Assembly: GCA_018398765.1 (NCBI GenBank)
Contig: JAHBMJ010005861.1
Location: 38,610-59,339 of the forward strand
Direction of reading: 5' to 3'
From: Chromera velia
Taxonomy: Eukaryota; Sar; Chromeraceae
DNA: 20,730 nucleotides
Each line of letters starts with the position of its first letter. Position 1 is the first letter of the stretch. The position numbers and the translations under genes are program-made. Below, piece after piece: positions 1 through 7,952 of this stretch. The notes beneath the pieces were generated by a model. That model searched no databases and was not told the DNA's origin. It saw nothing but the letters and a program-made list of their open reading frames with translations.

Positions 1-86
1 GGGGGGGGGGGGGGAAGACCGGAAAAGACCAATAGGAAGGAGGGAAGGAAGGAAGGAAGGAAGGAAGGAGGGAAGGAAGGAAGGAA

Positions 87-127
<41 letters not shown>

Positions 128-251
128 GGACGAAGGAAGGAAGGTAAGAAGGAAGGAAGGAAGAAAGAAAGAAAAAAGAAAGAAAGAAAGAAAGAAAGAA
201 AGAAAAGAAAAAAAAAAGAAAGAAAAAAAGAAAGAAAGAAAGAAAGAAAAA

Positions 252-286
<35 letters not shown>

Positions 287-443
287 GAACGAAGGAAGAT
301 AGAAAGGAACGAAGGAAGAAAGAAAGGGACGAACGAAGGAAGGAAGGAAGGAAGGAAGGAAGGAAGGAAGGAAGAAAGAAAAAAAAAAACGAAAGAAAGA
401 AAAGAAAACAAAAGAAAAAAAAAGAAAGGAAGGAAGGAAGGAA

Positions 444-477
<34 letters not shown>

Positions 478-479
478 GC
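1..479. repeat. Poly-G contig edge followed by (GAAA)n/(GGAA)n microsatellite
   Basis: The first 14 bases are all G. The rest is an almost pure purine tract of interspersed GGAA and GAAA tetramers with small interruptions such as GGGACGAA. No stable reading frame is present. The tract looks like an expanded tetranucleotide microsatellite. The poly-G start resembles a sequencing or assembly edge and mirrors the poly-G at the window's other end. Read on the minus strand it is a long CTTT pyrimidine tract, so it could lie inside an intron of the minus-strand gene to its right. Confidence 0.9.
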
Positions 480-1203
480 AAAAGACAAAAGAACACAACA
501 ACGAATCAGACAACGCGGGCAGGGGGGCCGAAAGGTGAGAGTTAAGCGCTCCTTGAATCTCCTCCTCCCGACAGACTTTCACGCGATCACTCGTTACTCC
601 TCTGCTGCTTCCACTCAAGACAAGAACAAAAGAAAAGAAGAAAGTATACTGCACTTCAAACAAATACATCCAACATGGCGGGCAGCGGAAAGACAGACAG
701 ACTGTATGGTTTCTTTCCCTCCTTTCCTTGAAACACTATAAGTTTCTTCTTCTCCCTTCTCACCTTCATGTGCATAACAGACAAAAAGCACATGGGACAG
801 ACAGACCTCCTGGTTGACTCCCGTTGCCAGAGAGTTCTTGTCGATTGCACCACTGATGATGTCAATCACCTCCGTTGCCTTCTCGCTGTCCATGTCCGTT
901 TTCTGATACACGCAGACACACACAAAGAGAGAGAGAGACAGGTGTGTTCCAGTCACCTTTAGCGGGATGGCACAATGAGAGCGTCTTCAATGAAAACAGG
1001 GAGCCAACCAAGGGTCACTTCAGGTGTTGTGGAGATAGCAAGCACGCAGAATGGCAAATGGGAGGTGTGGGAGACGACCTGGCAAAGATCTGAAGGTGCA
1101 ACGCCCCTTTGAACTTTTTACGCCCCTTGGTGCAAGTCTCCGAAACTCCTTCTTTCCTTCCGTCTACGTCCAGTATCATGTCAGCACACCGCGACTGGGT
1201 CAC
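480..1203 (-). CDS. Partial multi-exon gene of unknown function (best exon 807-902)
   Basis: I do not recognise the product. The best-supported piece is a 96-nt exon at 902-807, read on the minus strand. It follows a pyrimidine-rich tract ending in CAG, encodes 32 codons beginning KTDMDSEKATEV and ending TGVNQE, and stops at GAG|GTCTGT, which looks like a 5' splice site. It is phase 0 at both ends. A second coding-like stretch lies at about 1203-1078 (ADMILDVDGRKEG and following, possible donor after GCCAG). A third lies at about 600-490 (VKVCREEEIQGALNS) and runs into the CTTT microsatellite. The phase of the 1203-1078 piece does not join 902-807 directly, so either a link is missing or one piece is wrong. 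The gene may run off the left edge. What is seen is composition and splice signals; that it is a gene is inferred. Confidence 0.35.
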
Positions 1204-1305
1204 TCAGTGGCACACACATAACTGACTTGCACTACGGCCTTGTTCATTTGCTTCTTCAAGTCGCTCGGTATTGGCCTGCCCGCCATTTTGACTCTGGATT
1301 CTTAG

Positions 1306-1620
1306 AACAGACTGAAACAGTTGCGCAGGACTGGATGGAGATTCTCAAAGAATCTCTGTCGGCAGCAGATGAGCCTGAACTGGTGTCGAACAATCAGGTT
1401 CAAAGACTCCGCAAAGGTCTGCAGCTACTTGGCACTTCTGAGGCACGGCGAATTCCAACAGCTGGTTGTCCTTTCTGTGCCAGCTATCTTCAGATCTGGT
1501 TCTGGGATCTGCCAGGTTTTGCCGCTCCACGATCGAACTATACACACGGTGCTCTGCCTAGAGTTTCGGGATCTCTGTGTTCGAGGAACAATCGATCAAC
1601 TTGGAAACCGATTTCTTTGA
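1306..1620 (+). CDS. Short candidate gene, unknown product (two exons)
   Basis: I do not recognise this protein. A protein-like stretch (QTETVAQDWMEILKESL) occupies 1306-1397 after a possible 3' splice site at CTTAG. The frame then has to change by one to continue into a second protein-like stretch (LVVLSVPAIFRSGSG, then LCVRGTIDQLGNRFL and a TGA at 1618-1620). A 64-nt GT...AG intron at 1398-1461, after CAG and ending CCAACAG, joins the two in matching phase 0. No convincing start exon was found; the open frame extends upstream to about 1227 without an ATG. It would be transcribed away from the minus-strand exons at 480-1203. A decayed gene with a frameshift is an equally good explanation. 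Confidence 0.3.
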   Translation, partial: NRLKQLRRTGWRFSKNLCRQQMSLNWCRTIRFKDSAKVCSYLALLRHGEFQQLVVLSVPAIFRSGSGICQVLPLHDRTIHTVLCLEFRDLCVRGTIDQLGNRFL

Positions 1621-2204
1621 CCTATAAAAAGCACAAGCTGCGAAAGAAAACAGTACGTAAAACATCGTAGAACCTCAGAGGAACATGCAACATTGGAAGA
1701 TATCCGCGGCCATATGCACGCGCGAACAACATGCATATATGTAGCATATCTGATTCATCGCGCCGGTTGGGGGATGCGCGCGCCTGCATGCTGCTGCATG
1801 CCCCGTGGGCCGTGGCCGCGCCGCGCGGCCGCGCGCCGTCGCCATGCACACTGAAATTGAATCAGTGCCTACATACATGTGCCTACTGAGCATCTTTACT
1901 AAGAGCACCACAATTAAGATTCATTGGAGCGATCTGAGGTTACTTCTGCTTCAAAGTCCACCTAGCCGGGCCAGCCATTTTTTACTAATCATTCCAAAAA
2001 TACAAGCATTCCTGAAAGGAGACATTGAGTGTCAGCTGACGATGATGAGACTTCGAGGTCTCCAATTTTGTTGAAAGATTTGGAACAATGAGACGGTCGG
2101 GCCGTGAGAGGGGAGAAGCAGTGGCGCGTTCTACTCTGCCCCTCTGGCTGATTCGTCTTTCAGGGCTGCTTACTACGAAACTTATTTGACAGGACGACGG
2201 CCGG
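1621..2204. promoter_or_regulatory. Intergenic DNA with TGCATG-type and CpG-rich motifs
   Basis: No gene is convincing here. Between about 1713 and 1850 there are several CATATGCA/TGCATAT and TGCATGC words, including GCATGC-TGCT-GCATGC. These are followed by a very CpG-rich palindromic run (GCCGCGCCGCGCGGCCGCGC) near 1812-1831. TGCATGC-type words are known binding motifs of AP2-type regulators in some apicomplexans. A regulatory role here is inference only. The remainder to 2204 is ordinary sequence without a clear feature. Confidence 0.25.
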
Positions 2205-2545
2205 CCTACGGCTCCTTTGCAGACTCGCGCGGTCTGGCCGAGGATGATTTGAGGAGGGAAGAGAGACGGCGGGTCCATGGCTCCTTTGCAGACTCGCGCG
2301 GTCTGGCCGAGGATGATTTGAGGAGGGAAGAGAGACGGCGGGTCCATGGCTCCTTTGCAGACTCGCGCGGTCTGGCCGAGGATGATTTGAGGAGGGAAGA
2401 GAGACGGCGGGTCTATGGCTCCTTTGCAGACTCGCGCGGTCTGGCCGAGGATGATTTGAGGAGGGAAGAGAGACGGCGGGTCTGTGGCTCCTTTGCAGAC
2501 TCGCGCGGTCTGGCCGAGGATGATTTGAGGAGGGAAGAGAGACGG
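2205..2545. repeat. 69-bp minisatellite, about five near-identical copies
   Basis: Five tandem copies of a 69-bp unit (key words GGCTCCTTTGCAGACTCG and GAGGATGATTTGAGGAG) differ at only a few positions, mainly at the junction word (TCCATG, TCTATG, TCTGTG). The unit is a multiple of three and lacks stops in three of the six frames, so long open frames cross it on both strands. On the plus strand it would read as a 23-residue repeat starting GSFADSRGLAEDDL. No ATG-initiated frame with non-repeat coding evidence was found, so a non-coding minisatellite is the simpler reading. The very low divergence shows recent expansion or homogenisation. Confidence 0.9.
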
Positions 2546-2968
2546 CCACAAAGACCATCCTCCAATCGAATGGATCGGTTCGGCGAGAGTGGAATGCGCT
2601 CTCTCTCTTCCTGTGAGCCACGACGAGTCGGCAGAGAGGGTAACGACTCTCATTCGGCAGGGCGTCAGGTTGTCCCGACCTCTGAGGCCGACACGTTCTA
2701 TCGAGCGTGTCATTTGCGAATAAGTCAGTGACCAGTGTGCAATAAATAGCGCCTGTCGTTCTGTCGAGAATTCCCGTTTTTGCTTCCACATCACGGCTGC
2801 GTACGAGAAGGAGAGAGGGCACGCGTATGATTTCGTCTTCCAGTTTTCCAGCCGACTCCAAGTTTTCTTTTTCTTGATTCTCCCGTTCTGGTGTGTTCGT
2901 GAGCAAGAAAATGATGGTCAATGAGTGCTTCTGCTGAGTTTAGGCCTTTTCTCTTTCGTATCGTGCAG
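2546..2968. other. Region upstream of the zinc-finger gene; no firm feature
   Basis: This stretch separates the minisatellite from the zinc-finger gene. Immediately before 2969 is a pyrimidine-rich tract ending in GTGCAG that looks like a 3' splice site. A 5' exon of the zinc-finger gene may therefore lie in this stretch or further left. I could not pick a donor with confidence. A minus-strand open frame also crosses it (ERENQEKENLESAGKLEDE around 2850-2890), but it has no ATG and runs into the minisatellite. Confidence 0.3.
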
Positions 2969-5118
2969 GCTTTGCGGAGATAGGAAAGGTGTCGGGCGGC
3001 CCCGTGACCTCAGAGGCAGCACCTCCGACGGAAGGGGGTGGCGAGATGAGCGATTCCCTCCCCGGGTGTTTTCCCGCACTTTCGCGGGAAGCAGACGGCC
3101 CTCCCTCTGCCAGCGCACAGTGGGCGCTGTGGTCGAAATTTGTGCCGGGTACCGAGAAGGGTGGGTTGGGGACGGGAAAAGCGAAGCTCAGAGAGTCTCG
3201 ACAGAGAAGGGCCGCTCTGTGGGCCCAATTTGCCGTAATCTCCAAGTGTCTGATGCCTGACCTCCACGTCATGCAAGATGGCACCGGGCCTTTGATCGTC
3301 AGATGCAGACCAGACCGAGTTTTCGAAGAAGGGGGGTTTCTGACGGTGGCGGTTGGAGACGGCCGCTATCGCACTGAAGAGATCCGTGAGTGGACAGGAT
3401 TGAACCGGAGGGAGTTCACACCTGTCATTGACAAGGCCCAGCAGGTGCGGGAAAAAGAGGAAATGGATTGTGCAGTTGCGGGTCTGGTGGAAGCATGGGG
3501 TTCTCTCACACTAGACACCAATGGGTCCCCGATGTTCCTTCCGACAGCCACTCTGCAAGCCTGGCTCACTCAGGCTTTGCAGTCTCTGAGTGAGGAAGAC
3601 CGGCGGGTGTGTGCAGGGAAGGGCAGAGGGGGGTATCAGCCTTCGCAGCAGCCCCTGGAGACCTTCTGGCTGACGGAGTTCCTCCAACAGATCAACTGCC
3701 CTGGACTCTACATCCAACCTTTCCTGGTGGCGAAGGACTATCCACGAGGAGGTGCGTGGGGGTGGAGAGATTTCTGTCTGTCAGCTGCATGTACTGTTAA
3801 CACACTCAAACGTACTTTCACGTTCACACATCTCTCCCTTTGTCATTGTGGGCTTTCTTTCAGTTATGTCTCCCTTCCAATCTTTCCTTCTCCCTTCTTC
3901 CTTCCATCCTTCCTTCCCTCCTACCCTCCTTCCTTGCTTGCTTCCGTCGTTCCTGCATTCTTCTCTGCCCTCCTTCATCAGTGCATGCATGACTTCCTTT
4001 TCCTCGACTGCTGTTTTTCGGTTTCTTGCGCATCCCCGTCGTTTTGACTTTGTCCCTCTGCCGTTCCTCTCTTTTCGAACGGCTGCTTGCCTTTCTTAAT
4101 GCGCCGTCCCCTCTTGCCTTTTTGAAAAGATACCTAACGGGAACAGCATAATTTCATGTTGCTTCTGACTTCCTCAGATTCCTCTGTCGAGCTCCCGTCG
4201 ACCCCTGCGCTCGATCTGGATCCCCGCGGTCATGTCGTGTCGCGCATTCTGAAAGGGGAGACTGAGAGGGAGGCCGTCGCGAGGCTTAACGCTGACACGT
4301 TCAGGTGTACACTGTGCGCATGGAAGTGTTCAAGTTCTCACAAGGTGAAGGAACATGTGAGGACCGACATGCATCAAAAGAACCTCCGAAACCCCCCTCC
4401 CCCGATCCCTGCCAGCCGTGTTGTGGCTGCAGTCCTTCCAGAGATCGTTTCCGATCGAATGGCGAGAGTCGGAGGGTGCCTCTGGCGTCCGACAACTCCG
4501 ATCGTTCCTCCATCAACATCACGGCGTACAGTCAAAAACTTTGTTTCTATCCGTCTGCACACGAAGAGTCCTCCCTTGTCATCAGCCCTCTCCGGGACTC
4601 TTTCCCCAGAGTCCGAGGGGGGTAGGGGCAGTGAAAGTCTCAGCAGTTCGGGGGAGAGGGCTTCTTCTCATTCGGCGCAGCCCGATAAGCCGGGCGGCCC
4701 AGAGGGGTTGCAGTCGTCCGCGGGAGAAGCAGAGAGCGCTGCAAATCCGTCGCAGCGTGTCAACCGGCCGCGGCGAGGCATCACAGCCCCTTTCCAAAGA
4801 AGAGCTCCACAACCCGAGGACAGTGAGAAAGATAGAAATCCAGATTTGGCTGGAAAGCGTCGTGCACCGCACTCAGGAAGGGAGGAGAGCGGGATTGATG
4901 GAAATGCAAAGGAAGAGCCCTGCCAAGTGCATGGGGAGCGGAAGAGGCTTCGAATGAAAGCGGTGGGAGATGAAGAGGGGGGAGAAAAGAAAGAAAAGGA
5001 GGAGCAGGGAGAAGCGAGGGAGGCAGACGGACAGGGGTCAGTGCCGTGTGGCGAGGAAGAGAAGTGCGATGAAGGCATCCATCGTCTTTTGTTGCATCGT
5101 TGGTTGATAAACCGGTGA
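2969..5118 (+). CDS. C2H2/U1-like zinc-finger protein with novel N-terminal region, two exons
   Basis: Exon 1 ends at 3751 and exon 2 runs from 4178 to the TGA at 5116-5118. The 426-nt intron (GTGCGT...TTCCTCAG, phase 1, C/T-rich with TTCC repeats) joins the frames exactly. The first ATG in the open frame is at 3046, giving 548 residues. Because a good 3' splice site precedes 2969, the real start could lie in an upstream exon. From the 3046 Met, residues 1-235 form an unrecognised, apparently folded region (EEIREWTGLNRREF, LQAWLTQALQSLSEEDRRV). A single zinc finger follows with C279, C282, H295 and H301 (C-x2-C-x12-H-x5-H), the spacing of U1/matrin-type fingers that bind RNA or DNA. The rest is a low-complexity Ser/Gly then Lys/Glu/Arg-rich tail. 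A nucleic-acid-binding role is inferred from the finger only. The oxidase-like segment overlaps its stop codon in another frame. Confidence 0.6.
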
Positions 5119-5399
5119 GGAGGGGTACGGATGTTGTGAAGGCTTTGGCGTTGGGTGCGAAGCTAGTGGGAGTTGGGAGGCCCGTATTGTGGGGGTTGGC
5201 AGCAGGTAGAGAAAAGGGTGTGTCTCGTGTGTTGTCAATGTTGAAGGAAGAGCTCAACACCTCTGTGCAACTTGCAGGAGCCCCCAGTGTGAGAGATCTG
5301 TCCCCTGATTTCCTTGTGATGCCTGGAATGACTCCATTTTGTCGGCCCTCTTCTCAAGGAGGGGGTGGAGGAAGAGGAATAGTTGGATCTCGATTGTGA
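5117..5399 (+). CDS. C-terminal exon of a peroxisomal (S)-2-hydroxy-acid oxidase (glycolate oxidase family), orphaned
   Basis: The frame reads VRRGTDVVKALALGAK, then GVGRPVLWGLAAG, then LSMLKEELNTSVQLAG, and ends GIVGSRL followed by TGA. This is the end of the FMN-dependent alpha-hydroxy-acid oxidase barrel. RRGTD and GRPV are the conserved segments that hold the FMN phosphate, and the terminal SRL is a PTS1 peroxisome-targeting tripeptide, as expected for glycolate oxidase. The catalytic His/Arg and the rest of the barrel are absent upstream, where the zinc-finger frame lies. Just before RRGTD, the family's usual DGG reads DKP, so homology appears to begin there. A TTGATAAA branch-like word and an AG at 5119-5120 would allow a 3' splice site inside this boundary. 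It may be the last exon of a chimeric gene, a duplicated fragment, or an assembly join. The targeting signal and clean stop argue against an old pseudogene. Confidence 0.75.
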
Positions 5400-5731
5400 G
5401 TGAATTGTTGTTTTTTGAAATGATCGGAGAAGGAGGTAATGGCTTTTTGGCTTCCTGCTTCCCCTACAAGAAAAGTCAGCAACCGAATTTGTCTCGCAGT
5501 TCCGTTTGAACAGCCCGAGTTTTCCTGTCGACGCGGTCCGTCTTTCTTCAGTTCTTTCTTTCTTTCTTTCTTTCTTTCTTTTTTTTTTTCATTCCTTACT
5601 TTGTCTTCCACCATTTTCACTCCAAGGAGGTCAAGGCAGACGGTACAAAGCCTTTTCTCGAGAGGGATTCTTCTTCCGCCACTTAAAGGGATCTTTCTCC
5701 CCGTCCTGGCAAGTTCCCTGCTTGCCCCAAC
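5400..5731. repeat. Non-coding stretch with a (TTTC)n microsatellite
   Basis: After the oxidase stop codon the sequence is ordinary up to a (TTTC)n run followed by a T run at about 5552-5589. A coding-like stretch (EVKADGTKPFLERDSS) follows a possible 3' splice site (TCACTCCAAG) at 5624-5625 on the plus strand but stops after 19 codons. I do not call it a gene. Confidence 0.6.
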
Positions 5732-6143
5732 CCTGAAAGAGGCCCTCCGTCTGTGCACTGACGAAGGAGCTATACTGAAATAGCAAGGAGGGATTTTGCT
5801 GAACTTGTCATGCAGGTCTAGAAGAAGACGCGAAGTTCCATCTCCAAATCTTTCTCTTCCGTCTGTAACAACAGTTTCTCCTCGTTCGACCCCCCTTCTC
5901 CTCCAAAGAGCCATAAGTTCGTCCGATTTCCATTTGTAATTCTTTTGTCGCATTTCTGTTTCCCTCCCCAACCTTCGTCTCTCTTCCTTTGCCCTCCTTT
6001 GATCGTGCTCTCTATTCTTCTTTTCCATGCCTCTAACTGTTTCTTCTTCAAGTCTGCTTTCTTCATCCCTTCTAACCCTTCTTTTATTCTTTACGCTTCA
6101 AAGGCTTTCTGTGCTGCTGGTTGGGCGCCTGCAGCGGCAACGT
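5732..6143 (-). CDS. Candidate charged coiled-coil protein fragment, two exons
   Basis: I do not recognise this. On the minus strand, a 49-nt piece at 6143-6095 (DVAAAGAQPAAQKAFEA) follows a pyrimidine-rich tract ending AAAG. In its own frame it meets a TAA directly afterwards. A 41-nt GTAAAG...AAAGCAG segment (6094-6054), if removed, joins it in phase to a longer frame at 6053-5732 (EKKNREHDQRRAKEERRR, then KWKSDELMALWRRRG, then LLLDLHDKFSKIPP). That frame ends at a possible donor after TTTCAG|G. The product would be highly charged and helical. Purine-rich DNA gives such frames by chance, and a second frame (GMKKADLKKKQLEAWKRR) is equally charged, so the model is weak. Confidence 0.25.
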
Positions 6144-6399
6144 CTTTCAGGATTAAGAAAGGGTGACGACCTCTTGAAACGGAGAAGAGAGAACAAACAC
6201 ACTCTGGTAGATGAGAAAAGAAATGGAAAGGATGCAGTGACGTGCCTTTCAATTCACTCTCTATTGCTTCTCCGAGGCTTTTCGAACGGCCTTTGCCAAT
6301 GAAAGCATGCCAAACCGCTTTCTCTCTTCTTTTTCATGACATTTTCTACCCATGCCATTAACACAAAGAACGGAGAGCCACCACCAGACCGATGGGGAT
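6144..6399. other. Non-coding spacer
   Basis: Nothing firm is visible. The minus-strand sequence next to 6143 is pyrimidine-rich, consistent with an intron end for the candidate at 5732-6143. Base composition turns AT-rich at about 6400. Confidence 0.5.
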
Positions 6400-6990
6400 A
6401 AAGCCTGCATCGATGATAATGATATGTCAAGCTCTGTAAATTATTATAGTGATTTAATACGTATATACAATTCATTGAATTCAATTCAATTCAAAAGCAT
6501 TTTTTCTTTTTATGCATGGCATTGCATGTGACTTAATTTATGTAAGTATAATGTAACTTTAGAATAGAAAAGCTCTAACTTTATTATATAGGATTTTTCC
6601 TACTCTTTTACCCAAAAAAACACGTACTTTAAAACCTATATTTACTGTCATCAACTGTTACCCAAAAACTTTTATACGGCTAGTAGTTATAAACTGTTGT
6701 TTTAAGCTAGGTTCCACGTATTTCATAAGTTTTATTTCATGTGTACAGCTCTGATATCTATCGTATATAACTTTGAATTAGTAGTACAAAATGGGATTTT
6801 ATTATAAAGCTGTGTTTCACTTTAATAACATAAATCCTAATCCTAATGCTCTAAGTTTAAACTACCACTGGCAGACATCCTTTTCGTAAATCGTGATCGT
6901 GAACGTTTTCCCACTCAAAACCGAAAAAAGACTTAAAAATTTTATATATCATACCTAATTATACCCATTACTATTATAGTGGCCCGGAAT
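6400..6990. other. AT-rich island A
   Basis: Composition changes abruptly to AT-rich with stops in all frames. It contains TTCAATTCAATTCAATT at about 6477-6493, two TTACCCAAAAA words, and the 11-mer TACGTATATAC at 6458-6468, which recurs in the island at 13340-14430. It has no coding capacity and no recognised terminal repeats. It could be a decayed transposable element, a replication or chromatin element, or simply AT-rich intergenic DNA. Confidence 0.6.
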
Positions 6991-7204
6991 TCAAGCAGAC
7001 TCGGAGGGGGCAGCCCCTGAGGGCTAGGGAGGGGGCATTCAAAAAGACTTCAGCGAGGATTAATAGAACTGGTAATAGAATCGATTGATGGAAGGATGGA
7101 TTGGAAATCGTTTTGCTAGCTGTGTTTTTGATCGAGTTTGTTGATTTCGCTTTCCGGTCCATTCGCACGGAGTGCGTCAGATTTCTTTAAAGAATCACGT
7201 ACAT

Positions 7205-7327
7205 GCATGCACGCACACACACACACACACACACACAAGGTGTCACGGGCGGAGAATCGTCGGAGAGATAGATGGAGAAGAGAAGTCCGTAGCTAGGTCC
7301 GCACACACACACGCAGAGAGAGGGAGA

Positions 7328-7378
<51 letters not shown>

Positions 7379-7598
7379 CGAAAGGCAGGCAGACAGACAG
7401 ACAGACAGACAGGCAGACAGAGAGACAGAGAGACAGACAGACAGACAGGCAGACTTACAGACAGACAGACAGGCAGGCAGACAGACAGACAAGAGAGACG
7501 CAGAGTCATAGAGAGACAGCTGGACAGATCGAAAGACAGACAATATGTTTCTTCTTCTTCTCCCTCCTTAGACAGACAGACAGACAGACAGACACACA

Positions 7599-7636
<38 letters not shown>

Positions 7637-7640
7637 CAGA
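7205..7640. repeat. Compound microsatellite: (AC)n, (GA)n, (CAGA)n
   Basis: In order: (AC)n near 7211-7238, a short (AC)n near 7302, (GA)n near 7314-7377, (CAGA)n with CAGG variants near 7384-7490, then (CAGA)n followed by (AC)n and (GA)n near 7570-7640. ATGCATGCACGC precedes the first block. Long open frames on both strands here are repeat translations (Arg/Glu or Leu/Ser/Cys/Val periodicity), not genes. Confidence 0.95.
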
Positions 7641-7952
7641 AATGGAGGGGAAGAAAGGGAGGGAGGGAAAGCGACAGTCCCAGCGACAGCCGACCGAGCG
7701 GCTGACAGACTGCGGAGAGAAATATCGATACGCACTGAGACTCTGATTGGTACTGGACGGATCTCAATTTATGCAGACAATCACACACAGTGCTTGACGC
7801 ACCCTCCAACCCAATCAGTTCAGGATGATCCGTTGACTGACAGACTGGGCGTTCCATGCAGCACATTCATCAATCACGAAATTGATGGAATGGATGGTCT
7901 ATTGTATTCTATTTCTGGTAGTCTGATCTGCCTGTCAGTCAAATCACGGAGG

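Noticed and set aside
2205-2545. CRISPR-like regular repeat
   Set aside because: Copies are directly adjacent with no unique spacers, and the context is eukaryotic. It is a minisatellite.
1985-2921. Minus-strand frames of 253 and 269 codons through the minisatellite
   Set aside because: Much of their length is the 69-bp repeat, which is open in several frames, and the remaining parts lack a start codon context or a family match. Kept only as an uncertainty.
7172-7866. Long frames on both strands (Arg/Glu-rich plus, Leu/Ser/Cys/Val-rich minus)
   Set aside because: They are translations of (GA)n, (AC)n and (CAGA)n microsatellites.
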